A stretch of DNA of 64,000 bases from Roseateles sp. (GCA_019234295.1 JAFALK010000028.1:19870-83869); one strand, 5' to 3'. Shown: positions 46,329-55,279, counted from the stretch's first letter. Translations and numbers: made by a program. Notes: generated by a model from the sequence alone, not told the origin.

Positions 46329-46820
46329 TCAGCAGTCCTCCATCCAGGTGGTGAGCTGCTGGATGGCCCTGGAAATGTGGCCCTCCACTGAAGAGATGCT
46401 CAAGCCATGCCGCTGCGCGATCTCCTTGTAGCTCATGCCTTCGAGCCGATGGGACAGGAAGATGTCGCGGGTCTTTGGGGTCAGACGACCGAGCCAGTAG
46501 CTCAGCCGCTCCTTGCGTTCCTTGGCAAGCAAAGTCGCCTCGGCGGTCGGTGCGACGTCGATGAGCACGACGTCCTCGACGAGCACCTCCTCGCCGTGGC
46601 TGACGCGCAAGCGGTAGGCGTCAATCGACAAGTTCAGCGCCGTGCGCATGAGAAACGCTTCGGGTTGCGCCACCTCATTGTCGCGTTGATAGCAGGCCAG
46701 CCGAACCCAGGCCTCCTGAACAAAGTCATCAGCGTCGTGCGAACTCCTGCCACGGCGCATCAACGCAGCGCGCACACGCGCGAAGACCGCGCGCCACTTG
46801 TCGACGCGATGTGACGTCAT
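46329..46820 (-). CDS. ECF-type RNA polymerase sigma factor, orphan
   Basis: 163 aa from the ATG at 46820 (an upstream TTG would add two residues). Region 2 is ALMRRGRSSHDADDFVQEAW with VRLACYQ, typical of FecI-like ECF factors, and region 4 is the HTH GMSYKEIAQRHGLSISSVEG with HISRAIQQL. FecI-type factors normally sit beside a FecR anti-sigma and a TonB receptor; none is found here, and the downstream 450 bases hold only relics. It may have lost its partners or be controlled from elsewhere. Confidence 0.9.
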   Translation of the reverse strand: MTSHRVDKWRAVFARVRAALMRRGRSSHDADDFVQEAWVRLACYQRDNEVAQPEAFLMRTALNLSIDAYRLRVSHGEEVLVEDVVLIDVAPTAEATLLAKERKERLSYWLGRLTPKTRDIFLSHRLEGMSYKEIAQRHGLSISSVEGHISRAIQQLTTWMEDC

Positions 46821-46822
46821 GA

Positions 46823-47446
46823 TCAAGCCCCCAAGCGCTGGCCTCGGGTTGCGTCGTCCAAGGCAACTGCGCCAAGGCGCGAGACAGCCAGACGCGGTCG
46901 AGCAGTTTCAAACAAGCACCGATCAGCGCGTTCCATCCACTGCGCTATGAACGCCGCTGCGGCCTCAGAGCTGGCGAATGGCGAGTGGCGACGGACGGCC
47001 TGTACGAGGCGCTTGTGCAGGCGATTTGAAGTGGCCACGGCTGATGACAGCGGCGGTCGCCTACGGCCGTGAAACTCTCGCGCGATCCGGTCCAGAGCGA
47101 TGAGCCTGTCGATCCAAAGTGTTTGCGTCACTTGACCCACACCCAGCCCAGTGCGGTTGCCGACCAACGACGATCCACCAACGGGATCCTGCGTCGACAT
47201 CAGCTCAATGCGCTCGACGCCTCGCTGCGCCAAATCGCCCAGGATGCTTCCGGCGGTCGCCGCGCCGCCGGACCAGACGCCAAGCACTTCGCACTCATCC
47301 AAGGAAAAAAGCGCGAAGGCCCAGCGCCAGTGCTCAGCTTCGTTGCGCCCCAGCACCGCCAGCTGGAAAGACAGGACCCGGGCAAACTTATACCGCCAGC
47401 ACAACGGTCTGCGTAGCCAAGACGGTGGCCGATTTCGGATACCCAT
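46823..47446 (-). CDS. uncharacterised protein, possibly a degenerate mutator-type transposase
   Basis: 207 codons from the ATG at 47446 with GGAGG a few bases before it; the stop at 46823 is 3 bases beyond the sigma-factor start, so the two may be co-transcribed. The segment FALFSLDECEVLGVWSGGAA and GDLAQRGVERIELMS loosely recall IS256/Mutator transposases (LGxWxG...LxxRGVxxI), and KRLVQAVRRHSPFASSEAAA is helical. The catalytic Asp context is absent. An overlapping frame from 47475 (MTDALVEAINGYPKSATVLA) also looks protein-like and may mean an ancestral frameshift. Function and even coding status are uncertain. Confidence 0.35.
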   Translation of the reverse strand: MGIRNRPPSWLRRPLCWRYKFARVLSFQLAVLGRNEAEHWRWAFALFSLDECEVLGVWSGGAATAGSILGDLAQRGVERIELMSTQDPVGGSSLVGNRTGLGVGQVTQTLWIDRLIALDRIAREFHGRRRPPLSSAVATSNRLHKRLVQAVRRHSPFASSEAAAAFIAQWMERADRCLFETARPRLAVSRLGAVALDDATRGQRLGA

Positions 47447-47482
47447 TAATCGCCTCCACAAGTGCGTCAGTCATTGTCGATT

Positions 47483-47498
47483 ACGGCATATATGCCGT
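47483..47498. promoter_or_regulatory. 16-bp perfect palindrome ACGGCATATATGCCGT, candidate operator
   Basis: It lies 35 bases before the start of the XRE regulator and about 37 bases before the start of the divergent ORF at 47446, the usual place for an autoregulatory site shared by divergent promoters. XRE-type dimers bind such dyads. Confidence 0.6.
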
Positions 47499-47532
47499 GG
47501 CCTGATTGTGCCACGACTGAAATGCTGGTGGG

Positions 47533-47844
47533 GTGATTGATAAATTTGTTCAAGCTCCTAGACGTGCGGCGTTGAAAGCTTCGCCGCGCTCCGATTCATT
47601 CGATCCGGTCGTCGCTCGAGCCTGCGGATCAGTTCTCCGCGCCTGGCGACTCGAACGGGGCATCGCTCAGGACGCGTTTGCCCTTCGAGCGGGAGTGGAC
47701 CGGTCGTATTACGGCAAGCTCGAGCGTGGTGAGCGTCAGCCTTCGCTGTCCGTGCTGATCAAATGCGCCGCCGCCTTTGCCCAATCGGCAACCGCGCTCA
47801 TGGCGGAAATCGAAGAGCAGCTTGCGGCTCTTCGGGCTCGATAA
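47533..47844 (+). CDS. XRE-family helix-turn-helix regulator
   Basis: 103 aa from a GTG at 47533 with GGTGGGG upstream. After a basic N-terminus of about 25 residues comes a Cro/C1-type HTH: VLRAWRLERGIAQDAFALRA, GVDRSYYGKLERGERQPSLS, VLIKCAAAFAQ. It is DNA-binding only, with no effector domain. It could be a phage or mobile-element repressor left in this decayed zone. A 16-bp palindrome lies just upstream. Its last 47 bases overlap the opposing frameshifted small gene. Confidence 0.85.
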   Translation: MIDKFVQAPRRAALKASPRSDSFDPVVARACGSVLRAWRLERGIAQDAFALRAGVDRSYYGKLERGERQPSLSVLIKCAAAFAQSATALMAEIEEQLAALRAR

Positions 47845-48065
47845 CGAAGTCGGGTTGCGAGACGTCAAGCTTCATGGCTCGCGCTTGATTTGCAGCCGCT
47901 GCGCCCAGCGCGTCATCTTCCACGCCACACCACAGTTCGCCACCCTCCGAGCGAGCGAGGTAAACGATAGCCTTGCCCAAAGTCTTTGCCGGACAGCAGC
48001 TTGCAGTCACTTTTGAACCCGACGGCGAAGGACTCGTGGGCGCCAATATCAGGCGCGTTGTTCAT
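47798..48065 (-). pseudogene. frameshifted small gene directly downstream of mnmE
   Basis: The ATG at 48065 overlaps the mnmE stop (TGATG), implying coupling. The frame reads [20 protein letters not shown] then CKLLSGKDFG. At a CCC run (47976-47978) one extra base shifts it; the other frame continues KAIVYLARSEGGELWCGVED, DALGAAAANQARAMKLDVSQ, PDFVIEPEEPQ to a stop at 47798. Deleting one C yields a smooth 88-residue acidic protein. The family is not recognised. A sequencing error is an alternative to true decay. Confidence 0.5.
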
Positions 48066-49432
48066 CACTTGCCGATACAAAAGCTGGAAAAAATCACGCC
48101 CAGTAGATCGTCGGCGGAGAAGGCGCCCGTGATCTCGCCGAGCGCATCGTGCGCGAGGCGCAGTTCCTCGGCCAGCAGGTCCAGCGCCGGCGGGCTCTGC
48201 TCGATCACTTCGCGGGCCAGCGTGAGGTGGTCGCGCGTGCGCCGCAGCGCCTGCACGTGGCGTTCGCGCGCAATGAACAGGCCCTCGGGCACGGCGTGCC
48301 AGCCGGCATGCTCGAGCAGCGAACTGCGCAACTCGGCGAGGCCATCACCCGTCTTGGCCGAAAGGCTTTGCGCACCCGGCGGTGCGCTCGCCGCGTCGGC
48401 CTTGTTGTAGATCTCGATCAGCCGCGCGGGATCCACGTCGGCCAGGCGGGTGCGGATGCGTTCGTCCTCGGCCTCGTAGTCGGGCAGGCCAACGCGGGTC
48501 AGATCGTGCAGGAAGAGCACCACGTCGGCCTCGGCGATGGCGGCCCAGGAGCGGGCCACGCCAATGCGCTCGACCTCATCGCTGGCTTCGCGCAGGCCGG
48601 CTGTGTCGATGATATGCAGGGGCACGCCTTCGATCTGGATCGTCTCGCTGACCTTGTCGCGCGTGGTGCCGGCGATGGGCGTGACGATAGCGAGCTCGGC
48701 GCCGGCCAGTGCATTGAGCAGGCTACTCTTGCCCACATTGGGCTGGCCCGCGAGCACGATCTTGATGCCTTCGCGCAGCAGGGCGCCCTGGCGCGTGCGG
48801 TCGAGCACGGTGTCGAGCTGGGCCGTTAGACGCTGCAGGCGGCCGAAGGCATCGGCCTGCTGGAGGAAGTCGATCTCCTCCTCGGGGAAATCGAGCGTGG
48901 CCTCGACGAGCATGCGCAGCTGGATCAGCGCATCGCGCAACACGCCGACCTCATGCGAGAGCGCCCCCGAAAGAGCGCGACCGGCGCTGCGCGCCGCGGC
49001 CTCGGTGCTGGCGTCGATGAGGTCGGCCACGGCCTCCGCCTGGGCGAGGTCGAGCTTGCCATTGAGGAAGGCGCGCTGCGTGAACTCGCCGGGCTCGGCC
49101 AGACGCAGATTCATTGCCACACCCGCTTCGAGGCAGCGCGCAAGCAGCAGCTGCAGCACGACGGGGCCGCCATGCGCCTGCAGCTCCAGCACATGTTCGC
49201 CCGTGTAGGAATTCGGCGCCGGGAAGTGCAATGCCAGGCCGTGGTCGATGGCGTTGCCCGCGGCGTCGCGCAAGGGGAGGTAATGTGCCTCGCGCGGGCG
49301 CAGGGCGCGGCCGCAGACGGCGTCGATGATGGGCGTTAGGGCTGCACGGCTTGAGACGCGGATGATGCCCACGGCGCCGCGCCCCGGAGCGGTGGCAATG
49401 GCGGCGATGGGATCGAGATGGCGCGAGAGCAT
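48065..49432 (-). CDS. mnmE: tRNA uridine-5-carboxymethylaminomethyl modification GTPase MnmE
   Basis: 455 aa. The N-terminal tetrahydrofolate-binding domain starts [20 protein letters not shown]. The central GTPase has G1 [14 protein letters not shown], the TTRD-containing G2 loop ([10 protein letters not shown]), G3 [10 protein letters not shown], and NKAD for G4. It ends in FCIGK, whose Cys is essential for activity. With MnmG it makes the cmnm5 modification at U34 of several tRNAs. It lies at the end of the conserved rpmH-rnpA-yidD-yidC-mnmE run. Confidence 0.98.
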   Translation of the reverse strand: MLSRHLDPIAAIATAPGRGAVGIIRVSSRAALTPIIDAVCGRALRPREAHYLPLRDAAGNAIDHGLALHFPAPNSYTGEHVLELQAHGGPVVLQLLLARCLEAGVAMNLRLAEPGEFTQRAFLNGKLDLAQAEAVADLIDASTEAAARSAGRALSGALSHEVGVLRDALIQLRMLVEATLDFPEEEIDFLQQADAFGRLQRLTAQLDTVLDRTRQGALLREGIKIVLAGQPNVGKSSLLNALAGAELAIVTPIAGTTRDKVSETIQIEGVPLHIIDTAGLREASDEVERIGVARSWAAIAEADVVLFLHDLTRVGLPDYEAEDERIRTRLADVDPARLIEIYNKADAASAPPGAQSLSAKTGDGLAELRSSLLEHAGWHAVPEGLFIARERHVQALRRTRDHLTLAREVIEQSPPALDLLAEELRLAHDALGEITGAFSADDLLGVIFSSFCIGK

Positions 49433-49653
49433 CGGTGGATTCTCACCGATGCTCTCGCGCAGTTTCGCGGCCCATCAATCCCCTCAACCGCAGGGCCGCA
49501 GCCCTTCCCCGTCAATGCTCGTATGGCGCGGGGGAGGCTGGATGTTTGGTTCTCGTGAGCCGTGCATGCCAGCCGGTGTGTTCACTGGGGAGGACTCCCT
49601 GGCAGTGAATTTTCTGCCCCGCATGGGATGAATTAAAGACCTGCGCGGACAAA

Positions 49654-49680
49654 GAAAAAAGCCCCCAGGCAGGGGGCTTC
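49654..49680 (-). terminator. rho-independent terminator after yidC
   Basis: On the minus strand AAGCCCCC-TGCCT-GGGGGCTT followed by TTTT: an 8-bp stem and a T-run, 36-62 bases after the yidC stop. It separates yidC from mnmE, which probably has its own promoter in the 49433-49653 gap. Confidence 0.92.
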
Positions 49681-49715
49681 GTGAGGCTTGACGCGGACAC
49701 GCGCCCGCGGCGGTG

Positions 49716-51437
49716 TCAGCTGTTGTTGGTCACGCCGAGCCGGCGGTTGATCACCCACTGCTGCGCGATCGAGAGCAGGTTGTTCGTCAGCCAGTAGAGC
49801 ACCAGGCCCGAGGGGAAGACGAAGAACATGACGCCGAACATGATGGGCATGAGCCACATCATCTTGGCCTGCACCGGGTCGGTGGCCTTGGGGTTGAGCC
49901 AGACTTGGAAGAGGCTGGAGGCCATCATGATCAGCGGCAGGATGAAGTAGGGATCGCGCTGCGAGAGGTCGCCAATCCAGCCCAGCCACGGTGCGCCGCG
50001 CATCTCGACCGAAGACAGCAACACCCAGTACAGGCCCATGAAGAAGGGCATCTGCACGAGGATGGGCAAGCACGAGCCCAGCGGATTGATCTTCTCTTCC
50101 TTGTAGATGCGCATCATCTCCTGCTGCTTGCCGGCGGGGTCGTCCTTGAAGCGCTCGTTCAGCGCCTGGATGCGCGGGCCCACGGCCTTCATCTTGGCCA
50201 TCGAGCGGTAGGCGCTGGCATTGAGCCAGTAGAAGGCGACCTTGAGCAGCACAACGAGGGCGATGATGGCCCAGCCCCAGTTGCCGATCATCTGGTGAAG
50301 ATGGTCAAGCAGCCAGAACAGCGGCTGCGACAGGGCCTTGAAGATGCCGTAGTCCTTGACCAGCTGCAGATTGGGCGCGAGGGTGGCCAGCTTGTTCTCT
50401 TCCTGCGGGCCGACGAAGAGGCGGTCGTCCTGCGATTCGCTGGCACCCGGCGCGAGCTGGGGCAGCGAGAAGAGCATGCCCACGCGGTATTGCTGCGGAC
50501 TGCTGCCGGGGACCTGCTGCACGAAGAACTCGCGCTGGCCCTTGGTCTCGGGCAGCCAGGCACTGACGAAGTAGTGCTGGATCATGGCGACCCAGCCGTT
50601 GTCGGCCTGTTTCTCGATGTCGACCTTGCCCTTGTCGATATCGTCGAACTTGATCGTGTGGAAGGCACCCTTCTCGTTGTACAGGGCTGGGCCGGTGAAG
50701 GCGTTCGGCGCCATCGACGGGCCGCTCTTGACCACATGGCCATCGCGCACGAGCTGCAAGTACAGCTGCGGCGTGATCGGGGCCGTGCCCACGTTGACGA
50801 TCTCGTGGCGCACGCCGACGAGGTACTCGCCACGCTTGAAGGTGAAGGTCTTGATGAGCTTCACGCCGCCGACCTCGGCCGACTCCATCTTGACAACGAG
50901 CTGGTCCTGCCCGTCCTTGAGCTCACGATCGCCGGGCAGCAGCGTCATCACGGTCTGGTGTGTGGGCAGCGGTTCGCCTTTGGCACCGACCAAGCCGGTC
51001 TGGGCGGAGTAGCCGTGCTCCGGATTCATCAGCTCGATGGGCGGATGCTGGATCTCGAGCTTCTTCTTCAGGCCGACGGCTTCCAGCAGCGGGTCGAACA
51101 GCGCAGGCTCGGGGTTGTCCAGATACTTGGACAGCTGCAAGCGCGTGATCGTGCCGCCCTGGGTGCTCAGCGTGACGTCGAGCACGTCGGTCTTGATCTG
51201 CACGAGCTGGATCGGGGCGGCGACAGGGGCGCTGCCTGCAGTGGCCGGTGCGCTGGCGGCGGCCATCGCTGTGGCCACCGGGGGAGCGCTGGCCGGCAGC
51301 TGCGTGGCGATCTGCGGCTTGGCCGTCGCGGGCGCGAACATCGAGGGATGCCCGTTGAACTTCTGCCAACCGTCCCACAGGAAGATCAGCGACATGGTGA
51401 ACACCACCCACAGGACGGTGCGGCGAATATCGGTCAT
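49716..51437 (-). CDS. yidC: YidC membrane protein insertase
   Basis: 573 aa from the ATG at 51437. The first helix (TVLWVVFTMSLIFLWDGWQK) is followed by an Ala/Pro linker, the large periplasmic beta domain, then five C-terminal helices with the hydrophilic groove region (NPLGSCLPILVQMPFFMGLY, GLVLYWLTNNLLSIAQQW). It inserts proteins into the inner membrane, with or without Sec. Start overlaps the yidD stop by four bases. Confidence 0.98.
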   Translation of the reverse strand: MTDIRRTVLWVVFTMSLIFLWDGWQKFNGHPSMFAPATAKPQIATQLPASAPPVATAMAAASAPATAGSAPVAAPIQLVQIKTDVLDVTLSTQGGTITRLQLSKYLDNPEPALFDPLLEAVGLKKKLEIQHPPIELMNPEHGYSAQTGLVGAKGEPLPTHQTVMTLLPGDRELKDGQDQLVVKMESAEVGGVKLIKTFTFKRGEYLVGVRHEIVNVGTAPITPQLYLQLVRDGHVVKSGPSMAPNAFTGPALYNEKGAFHTIKFDDIDKGKVDIEKQADNGWVAMIQHYFVSAWLPETKGQREFFVQQVPGSSPQQYRVGMLFSLPQLAPGASESQDDRLFVGPQEENKLATLAPNLQLVKDYGIFKALSQPLFWLLDHLHQMIGNWGWAIIALVVLLKVAFYWLNASAYRSMAKMKAVGPRIQALNERFKDDPAGKQQEMMRIYKEEKINPLGSCLPILVQMPFFMGLYWVLLSSVEMRGAPWLGWIGDLSQRDPYFILPLIMMASSLFQVWLNPKATDPVQAKMMWLMPIMFGVMFFVFPSGLVLYWLTNNLLSIAQQWVINRRLGVTNNS

Positions 51438-51718
51438 GAGGACGCTTCGGTTTTGGAAACTTGGGGCCCCTTGCTCAGACCCAGACGGGTGAACAAGGCG
51501 GGCGGATTGTCGGGCACGAAGTCGCAGCCGCCGCAGGACCACGGATTGCAGCGCAGCACGCGCGCGGCGGCCAGGTAGCTACCTGCCACTGCGCCATGGC
51601 GATTCAAGGCCTGGAGCGCGTAATTGGAACAGCTTGGGTAATAGCGACAAACCGGGCCGATCCAGGCGCTGAACAGCAGCTGGTAGACGCGCACGAGCTT
51701 GACGAGCAGCCAGCGCAT
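51434..51718 (-). CDS. yidD: YidD membrane protein insertion efficiency factor
   Basis: 94 aa. Family core GPVCRYYPSCSNYALQAL and CNPWSCGGCDFVP, with the conserved cysteines and an N-terminal amphipathic helix (LVKLVRVYQLLFSAWIG). It helps YidC-dependent insertion. It overlaps yidC by four bases (ATGA) and follows rnpA by six. Confidence 0.96.
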   Translation of the reverse strand: MRWLLVKLVRVYQLLFSAWIGPVCRYYPSCSNYALQALNRHGAVAGSYLAAARVLRCNPWSCGGCDFVPDNPPALFTRLGLSKGPQVSKTEASS

Positions 51719-51724
51719 GATCGT

Positions 51725-52192
51725 TCAGGCCTTGATGCGGCCGAGCAGGCCGCTGAGTTCTTCGCGCACGGCGGCGCGCAGCGCGTCCGAGGCGGCGCTG
51801 ACGAACTTTTGGCGGTCGATGGGCGCGCGCAGGCGCACCACCCACAGGCCTGCGGGCAGGGCTGAGTGGGAGGCGAAAGCGGCGCGGATCTGGCGTTTGA
51901 CCAAGTTGCGCGTCACGGCGCGCTTGGCGTTGCGCTTGGGAACGATGGCTCCCAGCCAGGCGCCTTCGAGAGGGGCCTCATCCACAAGTTTGTGGAACTG
52001 CTGTGCATCGCCTGTGGACAACTCGCCCTGCGCTGTGGACAAGTCTGCCGGGGCGGCACGCAGGTGCTTGGGCTTGGCCGGCGGGCTTGGCCGGTCGGCC
52101 AGGTGGTGCACGGCAAAGTGGGGGCTGCGCAGGCGGCTGGGGCGGCCCAGCACGCGTTCGAAATCGGCCGATCGCACAATGCGGCCGATCAC
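51725..52192 (-). CDS. rnpA: ribonuclease P protein component
   Basis: 155 aa from a GTG at 52192 (VIGRIVRSADFERVL). The RNR signature is KRNAKRAVTRNLVKRQIR. At 155 residues it is longer than the usual 115-125, because about 40 residues (ADRPSPPAKP through DEAPLEG) are inserted after HFAVHHL. The DNA for this insert holds several DnaA-box-like sequences. It binds the P RNA for tRNA 5' maturation. It lies 22 bases after rpmH. Confidence 0.95.
   Translation of the reverse strand: MIGRIVRSADFERVLGRPSRLRSPHFAVHHLADRPSPPAKPKHLRAAPADLSTAQGELSTGDAQQFHKLVDEAPLEGAWLGAIVPKRNAKRAVTRNLVKRQIRAAFASHSALPAGLWVVRLRAPIDRQKFVSAASDALRAAVREELSGLLGRIKA
51978..52042. other. cluster of DnaA-box-like sequences inside rnpA
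   Basis: TCATCCACA at 51978-51986 and TGTGGACAA at 52013-52021 and again at 52034-52042 (reverse of TTGTCCACA). Each differs from TTATCCACA by one base. They lie within the extra segment of rnpA, about 500 bases from the main origin candidate. Two of them encode Leu-Ser-Thr repeats in the protein. Confidence 0.55.
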
Positions 52193-52214
52193 GGGTCTAT
52201 TCCCTGGGAAGGAA

Positions 52215-52349
52215 TTAGACGGCCAGGCGCTTGCGGCCCTTGGCGCGGCGGGCCGCAATGACGGCACGGCCGCCACGGGTCTTCATACGCACGAGGAAGC
52301 CGTGGGTGCGGGCGCGGCGGGTCTTGGAGCCTTGGTAGGTGCGCTTCAT
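52215..52349 (-). CDS. rpmH: 50S ribosomal protein L34
   Basis: 44 aa: [20 protein letters not shown] followed by [20 protein letters not shown] and RLAV. A perfect L34. Start ATG at 52349, stop TAA at 52215-52217. First gene of the leftward origin-proximal operon. Confidence 0.99.
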   Translation of the reverse strand: MKRTYQGSKTRRARTHGFLVRMKTRGGRAVIAARRAKGRKRLAV

Positions 52350-52600
52350 GATGATTCCTTCGGAGTTCTCTGGGATAAGAGACGCGTGAGGGGTTCAAGG
52401 GGATTCAAAAGCCCACTGGCGTCCTGGAAAACCCGCGATTACAACAGAACTTCTTTAGCAGGTCAATGCAGAAGGGGACAAGGCGAGCGGGACTCACGGG
52501 TTTTCCTATAGATTCTTAGCACAAAAATATCTGTGGATAACCGCCAATCGATCGCCTCGAAATCCGTAGAATCCGCCGCTCTTAGAACAAGTTTTCCACA
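52350..52600. other. rpmH-dnaA intergenic region, candidate chromosomal origin (oriC)
   Basis: The divergent 251-bp gap is the usual betaproteobacterial origin site. It holds a perfect DnaA box (TGTGGATAA, 52532-52540, reverse of TTATCCACA) and TTTTCCACA at 52592-52600, touching the dnaA start codon, which fits autoregulation. A/T-rich patches such as CACAAAAATATCTG (52520-52533) could aid unwinding. The region also carries the promoters of rpmH and dnaA. GC skew was not computed. Confidence 0.75.
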
Positions 52601-54037
52601 ATGAGCGCAGATCTCTGGCAACGTGGCTGCGAGCGGCTGGCGGCGGAAATCCCCGAACAGCAATTCAACACCTGGATCCGCCCGCTGGCGCCGGCCACCG
52701 TGGCTGCGGGCGAGGGCGAGGCGTTGCGCGTCCAGCTGCGGGTGCCCAATCGGTTCAAGCTCGATTGGATCCGCAACCAATATGCGGGCCGCATCGAGTC
52801 CATCCTGTCCGAACTGGCCGGCCAGCCGGCCAAGCTGGAGCTGGCCCTGGCCCCGCGCGAGGCCGAGGCGCCGCGCGCCGCGCTGCCCGCCAACCGGCCC
52901 GTGGCCCTGGGCAAGGTGCTGCAGCAAGGCCTGCAGGCTGAACCGCAGCAGCCCGTCCTGATCCAAGTGGCCGCGCCCGCCGCGCCCCCCATCCAGACCC
53001 CGCCACCCAGCGCCAGCCGCCACCGCATCAACACGGCGCTGACCTTCGACACGCTGGTGCCAGGCCGCGCCAACCAGATGGCCCGCACCGCCGCCCTGCA
53101 CGTGGCCGGCGCTCCGGGCGCCATGTACAACCCGCTCTTCATCTATGGCGGCGTGGGCCTGGGCAAGACCCACCTGATCCACGCCGTGGGCAATGCCCTG
53201 CTCAAGGACAAGCCTGACGCCCGTGTGCTCTACCTGCATGCCGAGCAGTTCATTTCTGACGTGGTCAAGAACTACCAGCGCAAGACCTTCGACGAGCTCA
53301 AGGCCAAGTACCACTCGCTGGACCTGCTGCTGATCGACGACGTGCAGTTCTTCGCTGGCAAGGACCGCACGCAGGAGGAGTTCTTCAACGCCTTTGAGGC
53401 CCTGCTGGCCAAGCGCGCCCACATCATCATGACCTCGGACACGTATCCGAAGGGCCTGGTGGACATCGACGAGCGGCTGACCAGCCGCTTCGACGCAGGC
53501 CTGACGGTCGCCATCGAGCCGCCCGAGCTGGAAATGCGAGTGGCCATCCTGATCAAGAAGGCCGATGCCGAGGGTGCGCCCATGCCCGAGGATGTGGCCT
53601 TCTTCATCGCCAAGAACGTGCGAGCCAACGTGCGCGAGCTCGAGGGCGCGCTGCGCAAGGTGCTGGCCTACAGCCGCTTCTCGCACAAAGAGATCAACAT
53701 CCAGCTGGCGCGCGAGGCGTTGAAAGACCTGCTCTCCATCCAGAACCGCCAGATCTCGGTCGAAAACATCCAAAAGACGGTGGCCGACTTCTACAAGATC
53801 AAGGTCGCCGACATGTACTCGAAGAAGCGCCCGGCCTCGATCGCCCGGCCGCGCCAGATCGCGATGTACCTGGCCAAGGAGCTGACGCAAAAGAGCCTGC
53901 CCGAGATCGGCGAGCTCTTCGGCGGGCGCGACCACACGACCGTGTTGCACGCCGTGCGCAAGATCGGCGGCGAGCGCCAGAAGAACACCGAACTGAACCA
54001 GCAGCTGCACGTGCTGGAGCAGACGCTGAAGGGGTAA
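52601..54037 (+). CDS. dnaA: chromosomal replication initiator DnaA
   Basis: 478 aa. Domain I starts [20 protein letters not shown], domain II is a Pro/Ala linker (about 90-140), domain III has the AAA+ Walker [17 protein letters not shown] near residue 183 and Walker [14 protein letters not shown], and domain IV ends with the DnaA-box-binding HTH ([20 protein letters not shown]). It opens oriC. The start ATG directly follows a DnaA box. Confidence 0.99.
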   Translation: MSADLWQRGCERLAAEIPEQQFNTWIRPLAPATVAAGEGEALRVQLRVPNRFKLDWIRNQYAGRIESILSELAGQPAKLELALAPREAEAPRAALPANRPVALGKVLQQGLQAEPQQPVLIQVAAPAAPPIQTPPPSASRHRINTALTFDTLVPGRANQMARTAALHVAGAPGAMYNPLFIYGGVGLGKTHLIHAVGNALLKDKPDARVLYLHAEQFISDVVKNYQRKTFDELKAKYHSLDLLLIDDVQFFAGKDRTQEEFFNAFEALLAKRAHIIMTSDTYPKGLVDIDERLTSRFDAGLTVAIEPPELEMRVAILIKKADAEGAPMPEDVAFFIAKNVRANVRELEGALRKVLAYSRFSHKEINIQLAREALKDLLSIQNRQISVENIQKTVADFYKIKVADMYSKKRPASIARPRQIAMYLAKELTQKSLPEIGELFGGRDHTTVLHAVRKIGGERQKNTELNQQLHVLEQTLKG

Positions 54038-54121
54038 GTCAGCAGCGAAACTGGCCTCCGGATAGGTCAAAATGCGAGCTGTTGCCCAAACCAACCAGAC
54101 CCCAGAAGCGGAGACTTGGAC

Positions 54122-55240
54122 ATGATCGTCTTGAAAGCCACCCAGGATCAGGTGCTCGGCGCGCTGCAGGCCGTTGCCGGCATCGTCGAGCGGCGCCACA
54201 CGCTGCCGATCCTGGCCAATGTGCTGATCCGCAAGAATGGCCCTTCGCTGGAGCTCACGACCAGCGACCTCGAGATCCAGGTCCGGACTACGGCCGAGCT
54301 CGGCGGCGACGCCGGCAACTTCGCCATCACCGTGGGCGCTCGCAAGCTGATCGACATCCTGCGCTCCATGCCGGCCGATCAAACGGTTAGCCTCACGACC
54401 AACCAGAACAAGCTGATTCTGCAGGGCGGCAAGAGTCGCTTCACGCTACAGACCCTGCCGGCCGAGGACTTTCCGCTCGTGCAGGAAGCCGCTGATTTCG
54501 GGCCCGCCTTCAGCGTGCCGCAGAAGACTTTCAAGCACCTGATCAACCAGGTGCATTTCGCGATGGCGGTGCACGACATCCGCTACTACCTGAACGGCAT
54601 CCTCTTCGTCGCCGAGGGCAAGAACCTCACGCTCGTGGCCACCGACGGCCACCGCCTCGCGCTGGCGCAAGCCCAGCTGGAGACCGAGATCCCCAAGCAA
54701 GAGGTCATCCTGCCGCGCAAGACCGTGCTGGAACTGATGCGACTTCTGAAGGACGGCAAGGGCGAGGAAGAAGCGCCCATCGAACTGCGCTTCGCCGGCA
54801 ACCAGGCCAAGTTCAGTTTCAGCGGCATGGAGTTCGTGACCAAGCTCGTCGAGGGCAAGTTCCCCGACTACAACCGCGTCATCCCCAAGAACCACAAATT
54901 CCGCGTGACCATGGGCCGCCAACCGCTGTTGGCCTCACTCTCACGCGCTGCCATCCTCACCAGCGAGAAGTTCAAGGCCGTGCGTCTGGCCTTCGAGCCG
55001 GGCCTGCTCTCCATCGCCTCCAGCAATGCCGAGCAGGAAGAGGCCAAGGAAGAGCTCGAGATCGACTACAGCGGCGATGTGATCGAGACCGGCTTCAACG
55101 TGACCTACCTGATGGACGCGCTCTCCAACATGAGCCAGGACATGGTGTCCATCGACCTCAACGACAGCGCCGCCAGCGCGCTGATCACCATCCCCGAGCA
55201 GACCGGCTTCAAGTACGTCGTGATGCCGATGCGAATTTGA
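54122..55240 (+). CDS. dnaN: DNA polymerase III beta sliding clamp
   Basis: 372 aa from the ATG at 54122; a TTG two codons earlier is less likely. Three clamp domains are visible: VLGALQAVAGIVERRHTLPI, ATDGHRLALAQAQ, and the C-terminal YVVMPMRI. It lies 84 bases after dnaA and forms the ring that tethers polymerase III. Confidence 0.99.
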   Translation: MIVLKATQDQVLGALQAVAGIVERRHTLPILANVLIRKNGPSLELTTSDLEIQVRTTAELGGDAGNFAITVGARKLIDILRSMPADQTVSLTTNQNKLILQGGKSRFTLQTLPAEDFPLVQEAADFGPAFSVPQKTFKHLINQVHFAMAVHDIRYYLNGILFVAEGKNLTLVATDGHRLALAQAQLETEIPKQEVILPRKTVLELMRLLKDGKGEEEAPIELRFAGNQAKFSFSGMEFVTKLVEGKFPDYNRVIPKNHKFRVTMGRQPLLASLSRAAILTSEKFKAVRLAFEPGLLSIASSNAEQEEAKEELEIDYSGDVIETGFNVTYLMDALSNMSQDMVSIDLNDSAASALITIPEQTGFKYVVMPMRI

Positions 55241-55260
55241 TCGAGCTAACCAAGCTTTTC

Positions 55261-55279
55261 AGCGGGCCCCGTGCCCGCT
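55261..55279 (+). terminator. hairpin between dnaN and gyrB
   Basis: AGCGGGC-CCCGT-GCCCGCT, a perfect 7-bp stem, followed after five bases by TTTTT (55286-55290). It could partly terminate dnaN transcripts or act as an attenuator before gyrB. Confidence 0.55.

Noticed and set aside
46823..47446. Firm assignment of this ORF as an IS256 transposase
   Set aside because: Only a loose LGxW...RGVxxI similarity is seen, with no catalytic Asp context, unlike the clear IS256 piece at 59441-59575.
52350..52600. Claiming the exact replication origin and strand-switch point
   Set aside because: GC skew was not computed and only two boxes are in the gap. The region is called a candidate by gene order and box matches.
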